64,000 nt of DNA from positions 53,615-117,614 of the forward strand of contig CALUIS010000007.1 in NCBI GenBank assembly GCA_944320765.1, in the 5' to 3' direction. Below the pieces are notes generated by a model that was not told the DNA's origin, did not search any database, and saw only the letters and a program-made list of their open reading frames with translations. The translations under genes and the position numbers were made by a program. Positions 8,056-18,789 of the stretch are shown one piece after another. This DNA comes from an uncultured Paraprevotella sp. GTDB lineage: Bacteria; Bacteroidota; Bacteroidia; Bacteroidales; Bacteroidaceae. Every line of letters begins with the position of its first letter. Position 1 is the first letter of the stretch.

Positions 8056-8913
8056 TTAATAGGTAAGGATTTCAAGGCCATGCTCCGTCATGACGAACGT
8101 ATGCTCCCACTGTGCGCTGGGCAGCTCGTCCTCGGTCACTACGGTCCATCCGTCCTCTTCGTCCACAAACACACGCCAGTCCCCCATATTGACCATCGGC
8201 TCTATCGTGAATACCATGCCCGGCACCAGCAACATGCCTGTACCCTTTCGCCCGAAATGCTCCACGTCCGGCTCTTCATGGAATTCCAGCCCGACCCCAT
8301 GCCCGCACAAGTCCCGCACGATGCTGAACCCGTTTTTCTTGGCATGTTTCTCTATGGCATTGCCGATATCCCCCACAAAGCCGAAGGGCTTGGCGGCCTG
8401 CATCCCGATTTCCAGGCATTCCCGGGCCACATCCACCAGCTTCTGCTTTTCCGGTGTCGTCTGCCCTATCACGAACATACGCGACGCGTCGCTATAGTAG
8501 CCGTCCAGAATCGTAGAGACATCCACATTGATGATGTCCCCTTCCTTCAGCACCTCGAACTCGCTCGGGATACCGTGGCACACGACTTCGTTGACCGAAG
8601 TGCAGACACTTTTAGGGAATCCCTCGTAATTCAGCGGGGCCGGGACCGCCCCGTGGCTCACCGTATAGTCGTACACCAGCCGGTCTATCTCCAACGTGGT
8701 CATCCCCTCATGGATTTCCCGGGCCACGAGGTCCAGCACGCCCGTATTCACCACGCCGCTCCGGCGGATGCCTTCAATCTGCTCGGGGGTCTTTATCAGT
8801 TTGCGCGAAGGCACCAGGCAACCCCGGTTCTGGAACGACAAGACTTTCTTGTCCAGCTCTGTCATTTCCGCCCCTTTCGGCACGAACCAGTTCCTTCTTA
8901 TTCTTTTAAACAT
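8056..8913 (-). CDS. map: Methionine aminopeptidase, type I
   Basis: The protein shows the MetAP fold with metal ligands in DVSTILDGYYSDASRMF, GHGVGLEFHEEP, FTIEPMVN and WEHTFVMTEHG, and the substrate-side His in VNEVVCHGIPS. It removes the initiator methionine of nascent proteins. From the first ATG it is 285 residues, with about 20 extra basic residues before the usual start; an internal ATG at codon 17 is possible. The -7 element at 8937-8944 allows either. It leads map-tsaD-cinA. Confidence 0.95.
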   Translation of the reverse strand: MFKRIRRNWFVPKGAEMTELDKKVLSFQNRGCLVPSRKLIKTPEQIEGIRRSGVVNTGVLDLVAREIHEGMTTLEIDRLVYDYTVSHGAVPAPLNYEGFPKSVCTSVNEVVCHGIPSEFEVLKEGDIINVDVSTILDGYYSDASRMFVIGQTTPEKQKLVDVARECLEIGMQAAKPFGFVGDIGNAIEKHAKKNGFSIVRDLCGHGVGLEFHEEPDVEHFGRKGTGMLLVPGMVFTIEPMVNMGDWRVFVDEEDGWTVVTEDELPSAQWEHTFVMTEHGLEILTY

Positions 8914-8936
8914 CTTCCAATCCGTTTTTTATCATG

Positions 8937-8944
8937 CAAAAGTA
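8937..8944 (-). promoter_or_regulatory. -7 promoter element for map-tsaD-cinA
   Basis: TACTTTTG on the minus strand fits TAnnTTTG and lies 23 nt before the first map ATG. A TTTG occurs 24 nt further upstream, a little too far to be certain. Confidence 0.5.
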
Positions 8945-8995
8945 CGATAAAAAAATCATTTGAAAGCGCAAACCAACACTAAATCTTCCTTGTTT

Positions 8996-10369
8996 TTACA
9001 TTTGTTTGTCATCCTCAGGCCCGGCTTCCGCCCTCACGGCCCCGCCCGTTTCTCCAACCTGCCCCCGCGCCCGTACGGCATCGAATTTGGCCTTCATCGT
9101 AGGGTTGTTGCGCGTCAGTTTCTTAATCGTCAGGCCCTCCGCCTTGTCGTTGGCCAACCGGAGGTTCCGCTCCGAACCCAGCAGGGACTCTTTGATTTTC
9201 TGCAGATGGTCGATAGACTTGTCTATCTCCTCCACCGCCTTGCGGAACTTGTCGCTGGCCAACCTGTAATTGTAGCCGAAACGTTCCTTGAAATCGTTCA
9301 GTTGTTCCTCGAAACGAGTCACGTCGACCGACTGGCTGCGGGCCACGGCCAACTGGCGCTGGTACTCCACGCTTTTCTTGGAAGTCTGCACCAGCAGAGT
9401 AATCAGCGGGATGAAGAATTGCGGACGGATGACGTACATCTTCGGATAACGGTGGGACATGTCCACTATCCCCGTGTTATACAGTTCGCTGTCCGCCTCC
9501 AGCAACGAGACCAGCACCGCGTATTCGCAATGCTTCGCCCTGCGGTCCTCGTCCAGCTTCTTCAGGAAATCCTCATTCTTATGCTTGGCGGCCGTCCCGT
9601 CCATCTCGTTCTTCATCTCGAACATGACAGACACATACTCCATCCCGTCCTCATAATCCCGGAAGATAAAATCCCCCTTGGACCCTCCGGAAGCGTCATT
9701 GTCCTTCTCGAAATAGGCCTGCGGGAAGAGCGGGCGCACGCGGTTGAACTCCGTGCTGCAATGGATTTCCAACGACTCCCCCACCATCTTGGTGGACATG
9801 CGCGACTTCAGGTCCTTGTAATAGTCCACCATCTCCTGCTTCTGCCGGAGCTGCTGCTCGTATCCATCCCTGAGATGGCGTTCCCTGCTGGCGGCCTCCG
9901 CCTTGTACAACGTCATCTGCCCTTTCAGGTCGGCGATTTCCGCGTCTTTGGCATACAAAGCCTCCCGCGCCTTTCCGCCGGCCTGAAGCACGGCTATCTT
10001 CCGGCGGTCTTCCTCCTGCCCGATCTCGGCTTTCAGTCCGGCAATCTCATTCTCCTTTTTCGCCAGCACGGCCTCAAACTCCAATTCCTTGGCCCGGGCG
10101 ATGCCGCCGACCTGCTCCTGCAGGCGGGCTATCTCTTCCGACCTCCGCGCCAGCTCCTTGTCTTTCTCCGCCATACGGGCCGCGAACGAACGTTCGGCCT
10201 CCGCCGAGTCGGCCAGCCGTTCCGCCTGGAGGCGGCGGTGAAGCTCCGTCATCCGACGGTCCACCTCCTCCTGAAGTTCCGCATTCCTGACTTGCCCCAC
10301 GATAAAGGCATAGCCGGCCTCGTCCACTTTAAATACTTGCCCGCAGTTCGGGCATTTGAGTTCTTTCAT
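8996..10369 (-). CDS. DUF2130 domain protein (zinc-ribbon start, coiled coil)
   Basis: The 457-residue protein starts [17 protein letters not shown], a half zinc ribbon. Heptad-rich coiled coil follows over about residues 40-190, then the conserved DUF2130 block ([49 protein letters not shown]). The Asp/Glu/Lys spacing in that block resembles restriction-endonuclease folds, which is an inference. No role is known. A longer frame would need a TTG start, so I use the ATG at 10367-10369. The gene appears to stand alone; its neighbours give no functional hint. Confidence 0.85.
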   Translation of the reverse strand: MKELKCPNCGQVFKVDEAGYAFIVGQVRNAELQEEVDRRMTELHRRLQAERLADSAEAERSFAARMAEKDKELARRSEEIARLQEQVGGIARAKELEFEAVLAKKENEIAGLKAEIGQEEDRRKIAVLQAGGKAREALYAKDAEIADLKGQMTLYKAEAASRERHLRDGYEQQLRQKQEMVDYYKDLKSRMSTKMVGESLEIHCSTEFNRVRPLFPQAYFEKDNDASGGSKGDFIFRDYEDGMEYVSVMFEMKNEMDGTAAKHKNEDFLKKLDEDRRAKHCEYAVLVSLLEADSELYNTGIVDMSHRYPKMYVIRPQFFIPLITLLVQTSKKSVEYQRQLAVARSQSVDVTRFEEQLNDFKERFGYNYRLASDKFRKAVEEIDKSIDHLQKIKESLLGSERNLRLANDKAEGLTIKKLTRNNPTMKAKFDAVRARGQVGETGGAVRAEAGPEDDKQM

Positions 10370-10402
10370 GTGATGATAGGTTAGCAATATGCGATGAATG
10401 TC

Positions 10403-11104
10403 TTAACGGTCCCAACGCGCCTCTTCCACGCTCAGGGAAATGGAGGCGGCATCGGACAGCTTGAAATGCAGCATCCCGCCGAAACGGCTGCTGAAATTGT
10501 CCGCCCAGGGCATCGGGATCCAGCCCCCGCGCCCCGGGGAAAAGGCTTTGCTTCCGTACGCATAGACGCTCAAGCGGTCCGTCAGCTTGTACCCGAGCAT
10601 CAGATTGATACCGAAACGGTTCCGGTTGAATCCGTTCCACGACAGGCGGTCATAAAAGCCTCCCGCAGCCAGCACCAGACGGTCGGTCAGGCTGTACACG
10701 TACATCGCCGAGACACCGGTCCCGAACCCCACGCCGGGAAAACGGTGCTTGCCGAAAGAAGCCGCCACGCTCATGTCCAGACTGGCATTGAACCCTTCGT
10801 GCAGGCCCCACAGCCCCCAATATCCGCCGTAATACCCCAACGGGAAATAGGCTACCGCCCCGTCACGATTCAAAGGCGGCAAAGAAAGGGACGGACGCCA
10901 CCGCGACGTGTCCGCCACGAGAGAATCCCGCCCGGTGCCAGACCGTGCCGCCGGCTTCAAGGCATCCCCGCCCGCCAACGGCTCCATTTGAGCGTCCGGC
11001 GGGAGGACAAGCCCCGACGAACCGGGGACAACCATCTCCTGGGCGTGCGCCCCGAGGGCAAACGCCATCCATCCTGCCAAAAGAATCGTCTTTCCTTTCT
11101 TCAT
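10403..11104 (-). CDS. Predicted secreted/outer-membrane barrel protein of unknown function
   Basis: The 233-residue product begins with a clear signal peptide (MKKGKTILLAGWMAFALGAHAQ). The C-terminal 150 residues alternate short hydrophobic and aromatic strands (YYGGYWGLWG; VGFGTGVSAMYVYSLTDRL; RFGGMLHFKLSDAASISLSVEEARW) as in small outer-membrane beta barrels. The start at 11102-11104 is fixed by a strong Shine-Dalgarno (AAGGAGG). I do not recognise a named family. It follows the GH73/LysM gene, separated by a pair of palindromic repeats, so the two may share a transcript. Confidence 0.75.
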   Translation of the reverse strand: MKKGKTILLAGWMAFALGAHAQEMVVPGSSGLVLPPDAQMEPLAGGDALKPAARSGTGRDSLVADTSRWRPSLSLPPLNRDGAVAYFPLGYYGGYWGLWGLHEGFNASLDMSVAASFGKHRFPGVGFGTGVSAMYVYSLTDRLVLAAGGFYDRLSWNGFNRNRFGINLMLGYKLTDRLSVYAYGSKAFSPGRGGWIPMPWADNFSSRFGGMLHFKLSDAASISLSVEEARWDR

Positions 11105-11148
11105 CCTTACCTCCTTTCCTTCACGCTCGCGCCGGCCAACCGCTGCCC

Positions 11149-11193
11149 GGAAGAATACCAAGCCTTGGCATTCGAGTACCAGGCCTTGGTACT
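11149..11193. repeat. Two palindromic TACCA-TGGTA elements
   Basis: Between the barrel gene and the GH73 gene there are two adjacent near-copies of a small palindrome: TACCAAGCCTTGGCA, then after TTCGA the element GTACCAGGCCTTGGTAC. Each can fold as a stem of five to six pairs. The joining bases include ATTCGAGTAC, which also occurs in the tandem array upstream of clpC. Confidence 0.6.
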
Positions 11194-11216
11194 ACTGCCG
11201 CAAGCCGCCGACGTTC

Positions 11217-12137
11217 CTAACGCACCCTCAGCACGTCGTTCACCTGCACGGCGTAATCGTCCGGCAGGCCGTTCATCTCATACAGGCTCTCCAGACGTAT
11301 GCCGTAGCGCTGGGCGATGGTATACATCGACTCGCCGGCCTGCACCACATGGGGCACGTCCTTGTATTTCTTGGCGGCCTTTTTCCGCTTGCGTTCCAGA
11401 TAAAGCACGTCGCCCGCCTGGATACGATACCCTTTGGGCAGTTCGTTGAACTTCCGGATGTCACGGGCCGACACGCCGGTCTCCTCCGCCAACAAGTCGA
11501 ACGTGTCCCCCGAGCGGGCGATGACATAGTAGTTCTCATTGTTCTTGTACACCAAATGCGAGGGCAACGACTCGCTGTCCAGCTGACGGTCAATGCCGCT
11601 ATAGTCATAATGCAGCTTTGAAGACTTATATTTATCGAACTGGTCCAAATCATACCGCTCAATCAAATCGATGAGCAATGAGGCGTAACGCGGGTTCGTG
11701 GCATAGCCGCAGCGCTTCAGCCCCTTCGCCCACCCCTTGTAGTCCTTCATGGAAAGCTTGAACAGCGAGGAATAACGCGCCTGCTGCAGGAAGCGCGAGT
11801 GGTCCTCGTACGACTCTTCCACGCTCCGGTATTTCCGGAACCTCTCGTTGCGCGCGTCATCGTCCTGCAGGACATAAGGCCCCTTCCAGGCCTTGCCGCA
11901 CTTGATGCCGAAATGATTGTTCGCCTTCCGCGCCAACGTGCTGGTGCCGGCCCCGCTCTCGAGCAAGCCCTGCGCCAAGGTGATACTGGCCGGAATCTTG
12001 TAGCGGACCATCTGGTCCACCGCCATCTCTTTGTAACGCTCTATATAGTCAAGATATTGCTGGCTGACACCCTGGGCTTGCGCCAAGAGGGCCGTCAGGG
12101 CGAATATCGCGGAAAGGCAAACAGTCCTGAATCGCAT
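11217..12137 (-). CDS. GH73-type glucosaminidase with two LysM domains
   Basis: The 306-residue protein has a signal peptide (MRFRTVCLSAIFALTALLAQAQ). Its FlgJ-like endo-N-acetylglucosaminidase domain (about residues 25-170) has the catalytic-glutamate context TLAQGLLESGAGTSTLA and the following NNHFGIKC. Two LysM repeats follow (about 205-250 and 260-306: VIARSGDTFDLLAEETGV; HVVQAGESMYTIAQRYGI). It should cleave the glycan strand of peptidoglycan in the periplasm. It is transcribed divergently from cdd. Confidence 0.93.
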   Translation of the reverse strand: MRFRTVCLSAIFALTALLAQAQGVSQQYLDYIERYKEMAVDQMVRYKIPASITLAQGLLESGAGTSTLARKANNHFGIKCGKAWKGPYVLQDDDARNERFRKYRSVEESYEDHSRFLQQARYSSLFKLSMKDYKGWAKGLKRCGYATNPRYASLLIDLIERYDLDQFDKYKSSKLHYDYSGIDRQLDSESLPSHLVYKNNENYYVIARSGDTFDLLAEETGVSARDIRKFNELPKGYRIQAGDVLYLERKRKKAAKKYKDVPHVVQAGESMYTIAQRYGIRLESLYEMNGLPDDYAVQVNDVLRVR

Positions 12138-12168
12138 ACTTCTGTCTTAATGAATGATTAACGTGGCA

Positions 12169-12216
12169 CAAAGTTACCTCTTTTTTCTTCTTTCAAAATA
12201 AAAAAACTTATATTTG
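12169..12216. promoter_or_regulatory. Divergent promoter region, GH73 gene and cdd
   Basis: Two back-to-back -7 elements are visible: TAACTTTG on the minus strand (12169-12176), 31 nt before the GH73 gene, and TATATTTG on the plus strand (12209-12216), 28 nt before cdd. Confidence 0.6.
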
Positions 12217-12244
12217 TGCATTATTAACCATAACCGGAACGGCC

Positions 12245-12727
12245 ATGAAGGAAAAAGAAATCATCTGCAAGTTCAAGATTTACGGTTACGAAGAGCTGGC
12301 AGACAGCGACCGCGAGTTGGTGGACCGGGCCAAGGATGCCACGAGAACCAGCTATGCGCCTTATTCAGAATTCCGCGTAGGTGCCGCCGCACGGCTTTCC
12401 GACGGCACCATCGTCACAGGCAGCAACCAGGAGAACGCCGCGTTCCCCTCAGGCACATGCGCCGAGCGCACCGCCCTCTTCTATGCCAACGCCGCGCATC
12501 CGGACGAAAGCGTCGTGGAACTGGCCGTGGCCGCATACACGAACGGCACGTTCCTGAAAGCCCCCATCCCGCCCTGCGGGGCCTGCCGCCAGGTCATCCT
12601 GGGAATAGAGGAACGCTACAAACGCCCCATCCGCATCCTGCTCTTCGGGACGGAAGGCACTTATGTGACAGACTCCGCCAAGGCCTTGCTTCCGCTACAG
12701 TTTACGGGAGAAAGCATGAAAGAATAA
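12245..12727 (+). CDS. cdd: Cytidine deaminase
   Basis: The 160-residue protein has both zinc-site motifs of the family: the CAE motif within FPSGTCAERTALF and PPCGACRQVI. It also has SYAPYSEFRVGAAARL near the N-terminus. It converts cytidine and deoxycytidine to uridine forms in pyrimidine salvage. Single gene, divergent from the GH73 gene and followed at 74 nt by the ABC-F gene, which has its own -7 element. Confidence 0.95.
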   Translation: MKEKEIICKFKIYGYEELADSDRELVDRAKDATRTSYAPYSEFRVGAAARLSDGTIVTGSNQENAAFPSGTCAERTALFYANAAHPDESVVELAVAAYTNGTFLKAPIPPCGACRQVILGIEERYKRPIRILLFGTEGTYVTDSAKALLPLQFTGESMKE

Positions 12728-12739
12728 GATATTTTTTCG

Positions 12740-12747
12740 TACCTTTG
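12740..12747 (+). promoter_or_regulatory. -7 promoter element for the ABC-F gene
   Basis: TACCTTTG is an exact TAnnTTTG match, 54 nt upstream of the ABC-F start. Confidence 0.55.
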
Positions 12748-12786
12748 CACCCGTCATTGCACTTTTGGACATTATAATATTAATAA

Positions 12787-14418
<1,632 letters not shown>

Positions 14419-14497
14419 AAAAAGTCTCCGGCATCTCTTATATGGCAAGCTTTTTGTAGGACACCGGGGGACAAGAACATCCTAAAAACATTGAATC

Positions 14498-15079
14498 ATG
14501 AAACAAAATGAGAATATGAACGAAGAAGAGGTAAAAGGACAGCAGGCAAGCACACAGGAAGAAACAGCCGGCAACCCGTCCGACGGAGAACAGAAGGAAG
14601 AGGCGGCTGAAAAGGAAATGACGGCAGAAGACAAACTGGCCGCCGCCGAAAGCAAAATCGCCGAGCTGCAAGACAAATACCTGCGTCAGGTGGCTGAATT
14701 CGACAACTACCGCAAACGCACCATCAAAGAAAAGGCCGACCTGATCCTGAACGGTGCCGAGAAGACCATCACGGCCATACTCCCCGTTCTGGACGACATG
14801 GAGCGTGCGCTGAAGAACATGGACAAGATGGAGGACGTGGCCGCCGTAAAAGAAGGCATGGACTTGATTTTCCAGAAGTTCGTCAAAATTCTGGGCGAGC
14901 AAGGAGTGAAAAGGATTGAGACGGAAAACGCGGACTTCAACACGGACCTGCACGAGGCCATCGCACAAGTACCCGCCCCGTCCGATGAGATGAAAGGAAA
15001 GGTCATCGACTGCGTAAAGACCGGCTACACGTTGAACGACAAGGTAATCCGCCATTCCCAAGTGGCCGTAGGACTCTAA
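14498..15079 (+). CDS. grpE: Nucleotide exchange factor GrpE
   Basis: The 193-residue protein has an acidic, low-complexity N-terminus, a long helix (KLAAAESKIAELQDKYLRQVAEFDNYRKRT) and the C-terminal beta motif AIAQVPAPSDEMKGKVIDCVKTGYTLNDKVIRHSQVAV. It releases ADP from DnaK. It is followed after 16 nt by dnaJ; dnaK is not in the window. Confidence 0.96.
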   Translation: MKQNENMNEEEVKGQQASTQEETAGNPSDGEQKEEAAEKEMTAEDKLAAAESKIAELQDKYLRQVAEFDNYRKRTIKEKADLILNGAEKTITAILPVLDDMERALKNMDKMEDVAAVKEGMDLIFQKFVKILGEQGVKRIETENADFNTDLHEAIAQVPAPSDEMKGKVIDCVKTGYTLNDKVIRHSQVAVGL

Positions 15080-15095
15080 ACCCTATAATTAAGAC

Positions 15096-16244
15096 ATGGC
15101 AACGAAACGAGACTACTACGAAGTGCTGGGCGTGTCCAAAAACGCCTCGGAAGACGAAATAAAGAAAGCCTACAAGAAAATGGCCATCAAATACCATCCG
15201 GACCGTAACCCGGGGGACAAAGAGGCCGAAGAGAAATTCAAGGAAGCGGCAGAAGCTTACGATGTGTTGCGCGACCCGCAAAAACGCGCCCGTTACGACC
15301 AGTTCGGCCCCGAAGGCGTGAACGGTGCCGGAGGCTTCGGAGGAGGCGGCATGAACATGGATGACATCTTCTCCATGTTCGGCGACATTTTCGGCGGACG
15401 CGGCGGTTTCGGAGGCTTCGGAGGAGGCGGAAGGCCGCGCAAGCCCCAATACCGGGGAGGCGACTTGCGCTTGAAAGTCAGGCTGACACTTCAAGAAATA
15501 GCCACAGGGGTGACCAAAAAATTCAAGGTGAAGAAGAAAGTCACATGCTCCCACTGCCACGGAAGCGGCGCGGAAGGGAGCGGAGCCACGGAAGCCTGCC
15601 CCACATGCCATGGAAGCGGCTATGTGATAAAGACGCAACAGAGCATCTTCGGCATGATGCAGACCCAGACCGTCTGCCCGACATGCGGAGGCGAAGGCAC
15701 TGTCATCAAAAACAAATGCAAGGAATGCGGGGGCGAAGGCGTAGTCAACGGCGAGGAAGTCGTTGAAGTGAAGATTCCCGCAGGCGTAGGAGACGGCATG
15801 GTCGTCACTGTCACAGGAAAAGGACACGCCGCCCGCCGAAACGGAGTGCCGGGAGACATCCAAGTCTATATAGAAGAGGAAACGGACAAGAATCTGTTAC
15901 GAGAGGACAACAACCTGATATACAACCTCCTGTTGGACATTCCGACCGCCGCGCTGGGAGGAGATGCCGAAATCCCGACCATCGACGGAAAAGTGAAAAT
16001 CAAAATCGAGCCGGGCACACAGCCGGGAAAAGTCGTGCGCCTGAGAGGAAAAGGCCTGCCGGCCGTACAAGGTTACGGCTATGGCACGGGAGACCTGATT
16101 GTGAACATCAGCGTCTACATCCCCGAGACACTGACAAAAGAAGAACGCAAGTTCCTCGAAGAGATGAGGACGAGCGACAGCTTCGCCCCGCGCGAATCCA
16201 TCAAGGAAAAGATATTCAAGAAGTTCAGAAGCTATTTTGAATAA
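15096..16244 (+). CDS. dnaJ: Chaperone DnaJ
   Basis: The 382-residue protein has a full class I layout: J domain with the HPD motif (KYHPDRNPG), a Gly/Phe-rich region, four zinc repeats ([32 protein letters not shown]) and the C-terminal substrate-binding domains. It delivers substrates to DnaK. Cotranscribed with grpE and 17 nt ahead of folC. Confidence 0.98.
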   Translation: MATKRDYYEVLGVSKNASEDEIKKAYKKMAIKYHPDRNPGDKEAEEKFKEAAEAYDVLRDPQKRARYDQFGPEGVNGAGGFGGGGMNMDDIFSMFGDIFGGRGGFGGFGGGGRPRKPQYRGGDLRLKVRLTLQEIATGVTKKFKVKKKVTCSHCHGSGAEGSGATEACPTCHGSGYVIKTQQSIFGMMQTQTVCPTCGGEGTVIKNKCKECGGEGVVNGEEVVEVKIPAGVGDGMVVTVTGKGHAARRNGVPGDIQVYIEEETDKNLLREDNNLIYNLLLDIPTAALGGDAEIPTIDGKVKIKIEPGTQPGKVVRLRGKGLPAVQGYGYGTGDLIVNISVYIPETLTKEERKFLEEMRTSDSFAPRESIKEKIFKKFRSYFE

Positions 16245-16261
16245 CGGCGACAAAGAGTGAG

Positions 16262-17557
16262 ATGACGTATAAGGAAACCACGGAATATCTGTTCAACAGC
16301 GTCCCCATGTTCCAAAACGTGGGCGGCACGGCCTATAAAGAGGGGTTGTATAACACCCGACTGTTGGATAAACATTTCGGGCATCCCCACACCCGGTACA
16401 AGACCATCCATGTGGGAGGCACCAACGGCAAAGGCTCATGCAGCCACACGCTGGCCGCCATCCTGCAAAGCGCGGGTTACCGTGTGGGACTTTACACGTC
16501 GCCTCACCTGACAGACTTCAGGGAACGCATCCGCGTGGACGGGGAAATGATTCCGGAAGACGAGGTCATATCATTCGTCACAAACGAACGGTCCTTTTTT
16601 GAACCGCTCCAACCGTCCTTCTTTGAACTGACCACAGCCTTGGCCTTCCAATACTTCGCCAAGGCGCAAGTGGACGTAGCCGTCATCGAGGTGGGCATGG
16701 GCGGACGCTTGGACTGCACCAACATCATCACCCCCGATATATCCGTCATCACCAATATCAGCTTCGACCACGTGCAGTTCCTGGGAGACACGCTGGCTCA
16801 AATCGCCGGAGAGAAAGCGGGAATCATCAAAGCGGGAATCCCCGTGATTATCGGGGAAACCTGCGATGAGACGCGAGATATATTCGTCCGTAAAGCAATG
16901 GAAGTCAATGCCCCCATAGTTTTTGCAGAAGAAAAACATGAAATCATTTCTTCACGGGACGAAGGACGTTTCCGTATCTATGAGACCCGGCACCATGGAC
17001 AGCTGAAAGGCGAACTCTGTGGCCTCTGCCAGGAGAAGAACACGGCCACCATCCTGGCCGCTGCCGGCAAGCTGCAGGAAACAGGATACAAAATCCAGGA
17101 AGACCATATCCACACCGGGTTTGAAAACGTATGCGAACTCACAGGATTACGCGGACGCTGGCAGCAAGTGGGAGAATCCCCGACCATCATTTGCGACACG
17201 GGACATAATGTGGGAGGACTCGCTTATATCACACGGCAACTGCAAAACACCCGTGCCGACCATCTCCATATCGTGATCGGAATGGTGAACGACAAAGACA
17301 TCCGGGGCGTCCTGCAACTGTTGCCCCGGCACGCCACCTATTATTTCACCAAAGCGGGCGTCAAGCGCGCACTGGACGAACATGCCCTGCAAAAGACGGC
17401 CGAAGCGGCCGGCCTGACAGGAAGCTGCTGGCCGGATGTGGAATCCGCATTCCAAGCGGCCATGTCGTCCGCGACGGAAAAAGACCTGGTTTTCGTAGGA
17501 GGAAGCACCTTTGTCGTGGCCGACTTTTTATCCTTTTACCGCCCGGAACGCGCTTAA
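16262..17557 (+). CDS. folC: Folylpolyglutamate synthase / dihydrofolate synthase
   Basis: The 431-residue protein belongs to the Mur-ligase-like FolC family: P-loop HVGGTNGKGSCSH, YTSPHLTDFRERIRVDG, VIEVGMGGRLDCTN and ISFDHVQFLGDTLAQIAGEKAGI. The C-terminal domain has DTGHNVGG. It adds glutamate to folate intermediates using ATP. It sits 17 nt behind dnaJ, an accidental or shared operon, and is followed by the galactose genes. Confidence 0.95.
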   Translation: MTYKETTEYLFNSVPMFQNVGGTAYKEGLYNTRLLDKHFGHPHTRYKTIHVGGTNGKGSCSHTLAAILQSAGYRVGLYTSPHLTDFRERIRVDGEMIPEDEVISFVTNERSFFEPLQPSFFELTTALAFQYFAKAQVDVAVIEVGMGGRLDCTNIITPDISVITNISFDHVQFLGDTLAQIAGEKAGIIKAGIPVIIGETCDETRDIFVRKAMEVNAPIVFAEEKHEIISSRDEGRFRIYETRHHGQLKGELCGLCQEKNTATILAAAGKLQETGYKIQEDHIHTGFENVCELTGLRGRWQQVGESPTIICDTGHNVGGLAYITRQLQNTRADHLHIVIGMVNDKDIRGVLQLLPRHATYYFTKAGVKRALDEHALQKTAEAAGLTGSCWPDVESAFQAAMSSATEKDLVFVGGSTFVVADFLSFYRPERA

Positions 17558-17667
17558 TCTGCAAATCTTCTCTTTTCTGCCTCATATTTTTCAGCTTTTT
17601 CTTTTGCGGTAAGAAAGTTTTTTTCTTATTTTGCATAACGATAATTTAACTTTAAATCAAAAGTCCA

Positions 17668-18747
17668 ATGAGCATTAAAAATATGTGCGGCCTCAAGAGA
17701 GAAGACTTCCAGGCAGAAGTTCAGGGCAAACAAACCGATTTGTTCATCCTGAAAAACAAGAGAGGATGTGAAGTAGCCATCACGAATTATGGCGGTGCGT
17801 TAGTGGCCATCATGGTTCCCGACAAGAACGGAAACATGGCCAATGTCATTCAAGGACACGACAACATCCAAGACGTCATCGCCAGCCCGGAACCGTTCCT
17901 CAGCACCTTGATCGGCCGCTACGGCAACCGAATCTGCAAAGGAAAGTTCACGCTGGAAGGCAAGGAATACTCGCTGGCCATCAACAACGGGCCCAACAGC
18001 CTCCACGGCGGACCGACGGGATGCCACGCCCGCGTATGGGACGCGGAACAAACGGACGGACAAAGCCTCTCACTGCATTATGTCTTTGCAGACGGCGAAG
18101 AAGGATTCCCCGGAAAAGTAGACATGACGGTCATCTACTCTTTCACCGATGACAACGAATTGGTCATCGATTATAAAGGGACAACGGACAAGACGACGGT
18201 CATCAACATGACCAACCACGGTTTCTTCAGCCTGTCGGGCATCGCCAACCCCACCCCCACCATTGAAAAACTCCAATGCCAAATCAACGCGGATTTCTAT
18301 ATACCTATTGACGACACGTCCATTCCTACGGGCGAAATCCGCTCCGTCAAGGGAACCCCATTTGACTTTACTACCGTACATGAAGTCGGCGAGCGCATTG
18401 ACGCCGACGACGAACAGACGAAAAACGGTGCCGGATATGACCACTGCTTCGTGCTGAACAAGAAAGAGCCGGGCGAACTGAGCTTCGCGGCCAAAATCCA
18501 CGAGCCGTCAACGGGGCGCACCATGGAAGTATACACCACGGAACCCGGCGTGCAAGTCTATACGGACAACTGGGCCGACGGCTACAAAGGCCAGTTAGGC
18601 GCCACATTCCCGCGCAGAAGCGCCATCTGCTTCGAGGCGCAACACTTCCCCGACTCCCCCAACCGCCCGTATTTCCCCAGCGTCGTATTGAAGCCGGGCG
18701 AGACGTATACCCAAAAGACTGTCTACAAATTCGGTGTGGAAGAATAA
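17668..18747 (+). CDS. galM: Aldose 1-epimerase (galactose mutarotase), cytoplasmic
   Basis: The 359-residue protein has the GalM fold, with the catalytic His in NMTNHGFFSLSG and the catalytic Glu in ICFEAQHFPDSPNRP, plus IGRYGNRICKGKF. There is no signal peptide. The usual NHxYFNL is NHGFFSL here; the catalytic residues remain. It interconverts alpha and beta sugar anomers and is followed by a sugar MFS transporter and galK, so galactose is the likely substrate. Confidence 0.95.
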   Translation: MSIKNMCGLKREDFQAEVQGKQTDLFILKNKRGCEVAITNYGGALVAIMVPDKNGNMANVIQGHDNIQDVIASPEPFLSTLIGRYGNRICKGKFTLEGKEYSLAINNGPNSLHGGPTGCHARVWDAEQTDGQSLSLHYVFADGEEGFPGKVDMTVIYSFTDDNELVIDYKGTTDKTTVINMTNHGFFSLSGIANPTPTIEKLQCQINADFYIPIDDTSIPTGEIRSVKGTPFDFTTVHEVGERIDADDEQTKNGAGYDHCFVLNKKEPGELSFAAKIHEPSTGRTMEVYTTEPGVQVYTDNWADGYKGQLGATFPRRSAICFEAQHFPDSPNRPYFPSVVLKPGETYTQKTVYKFGVEE

Positions 18748-18789
18748 ATCAAATTATAAACCAACAAATTCCTAAAAACTAATTATCAA

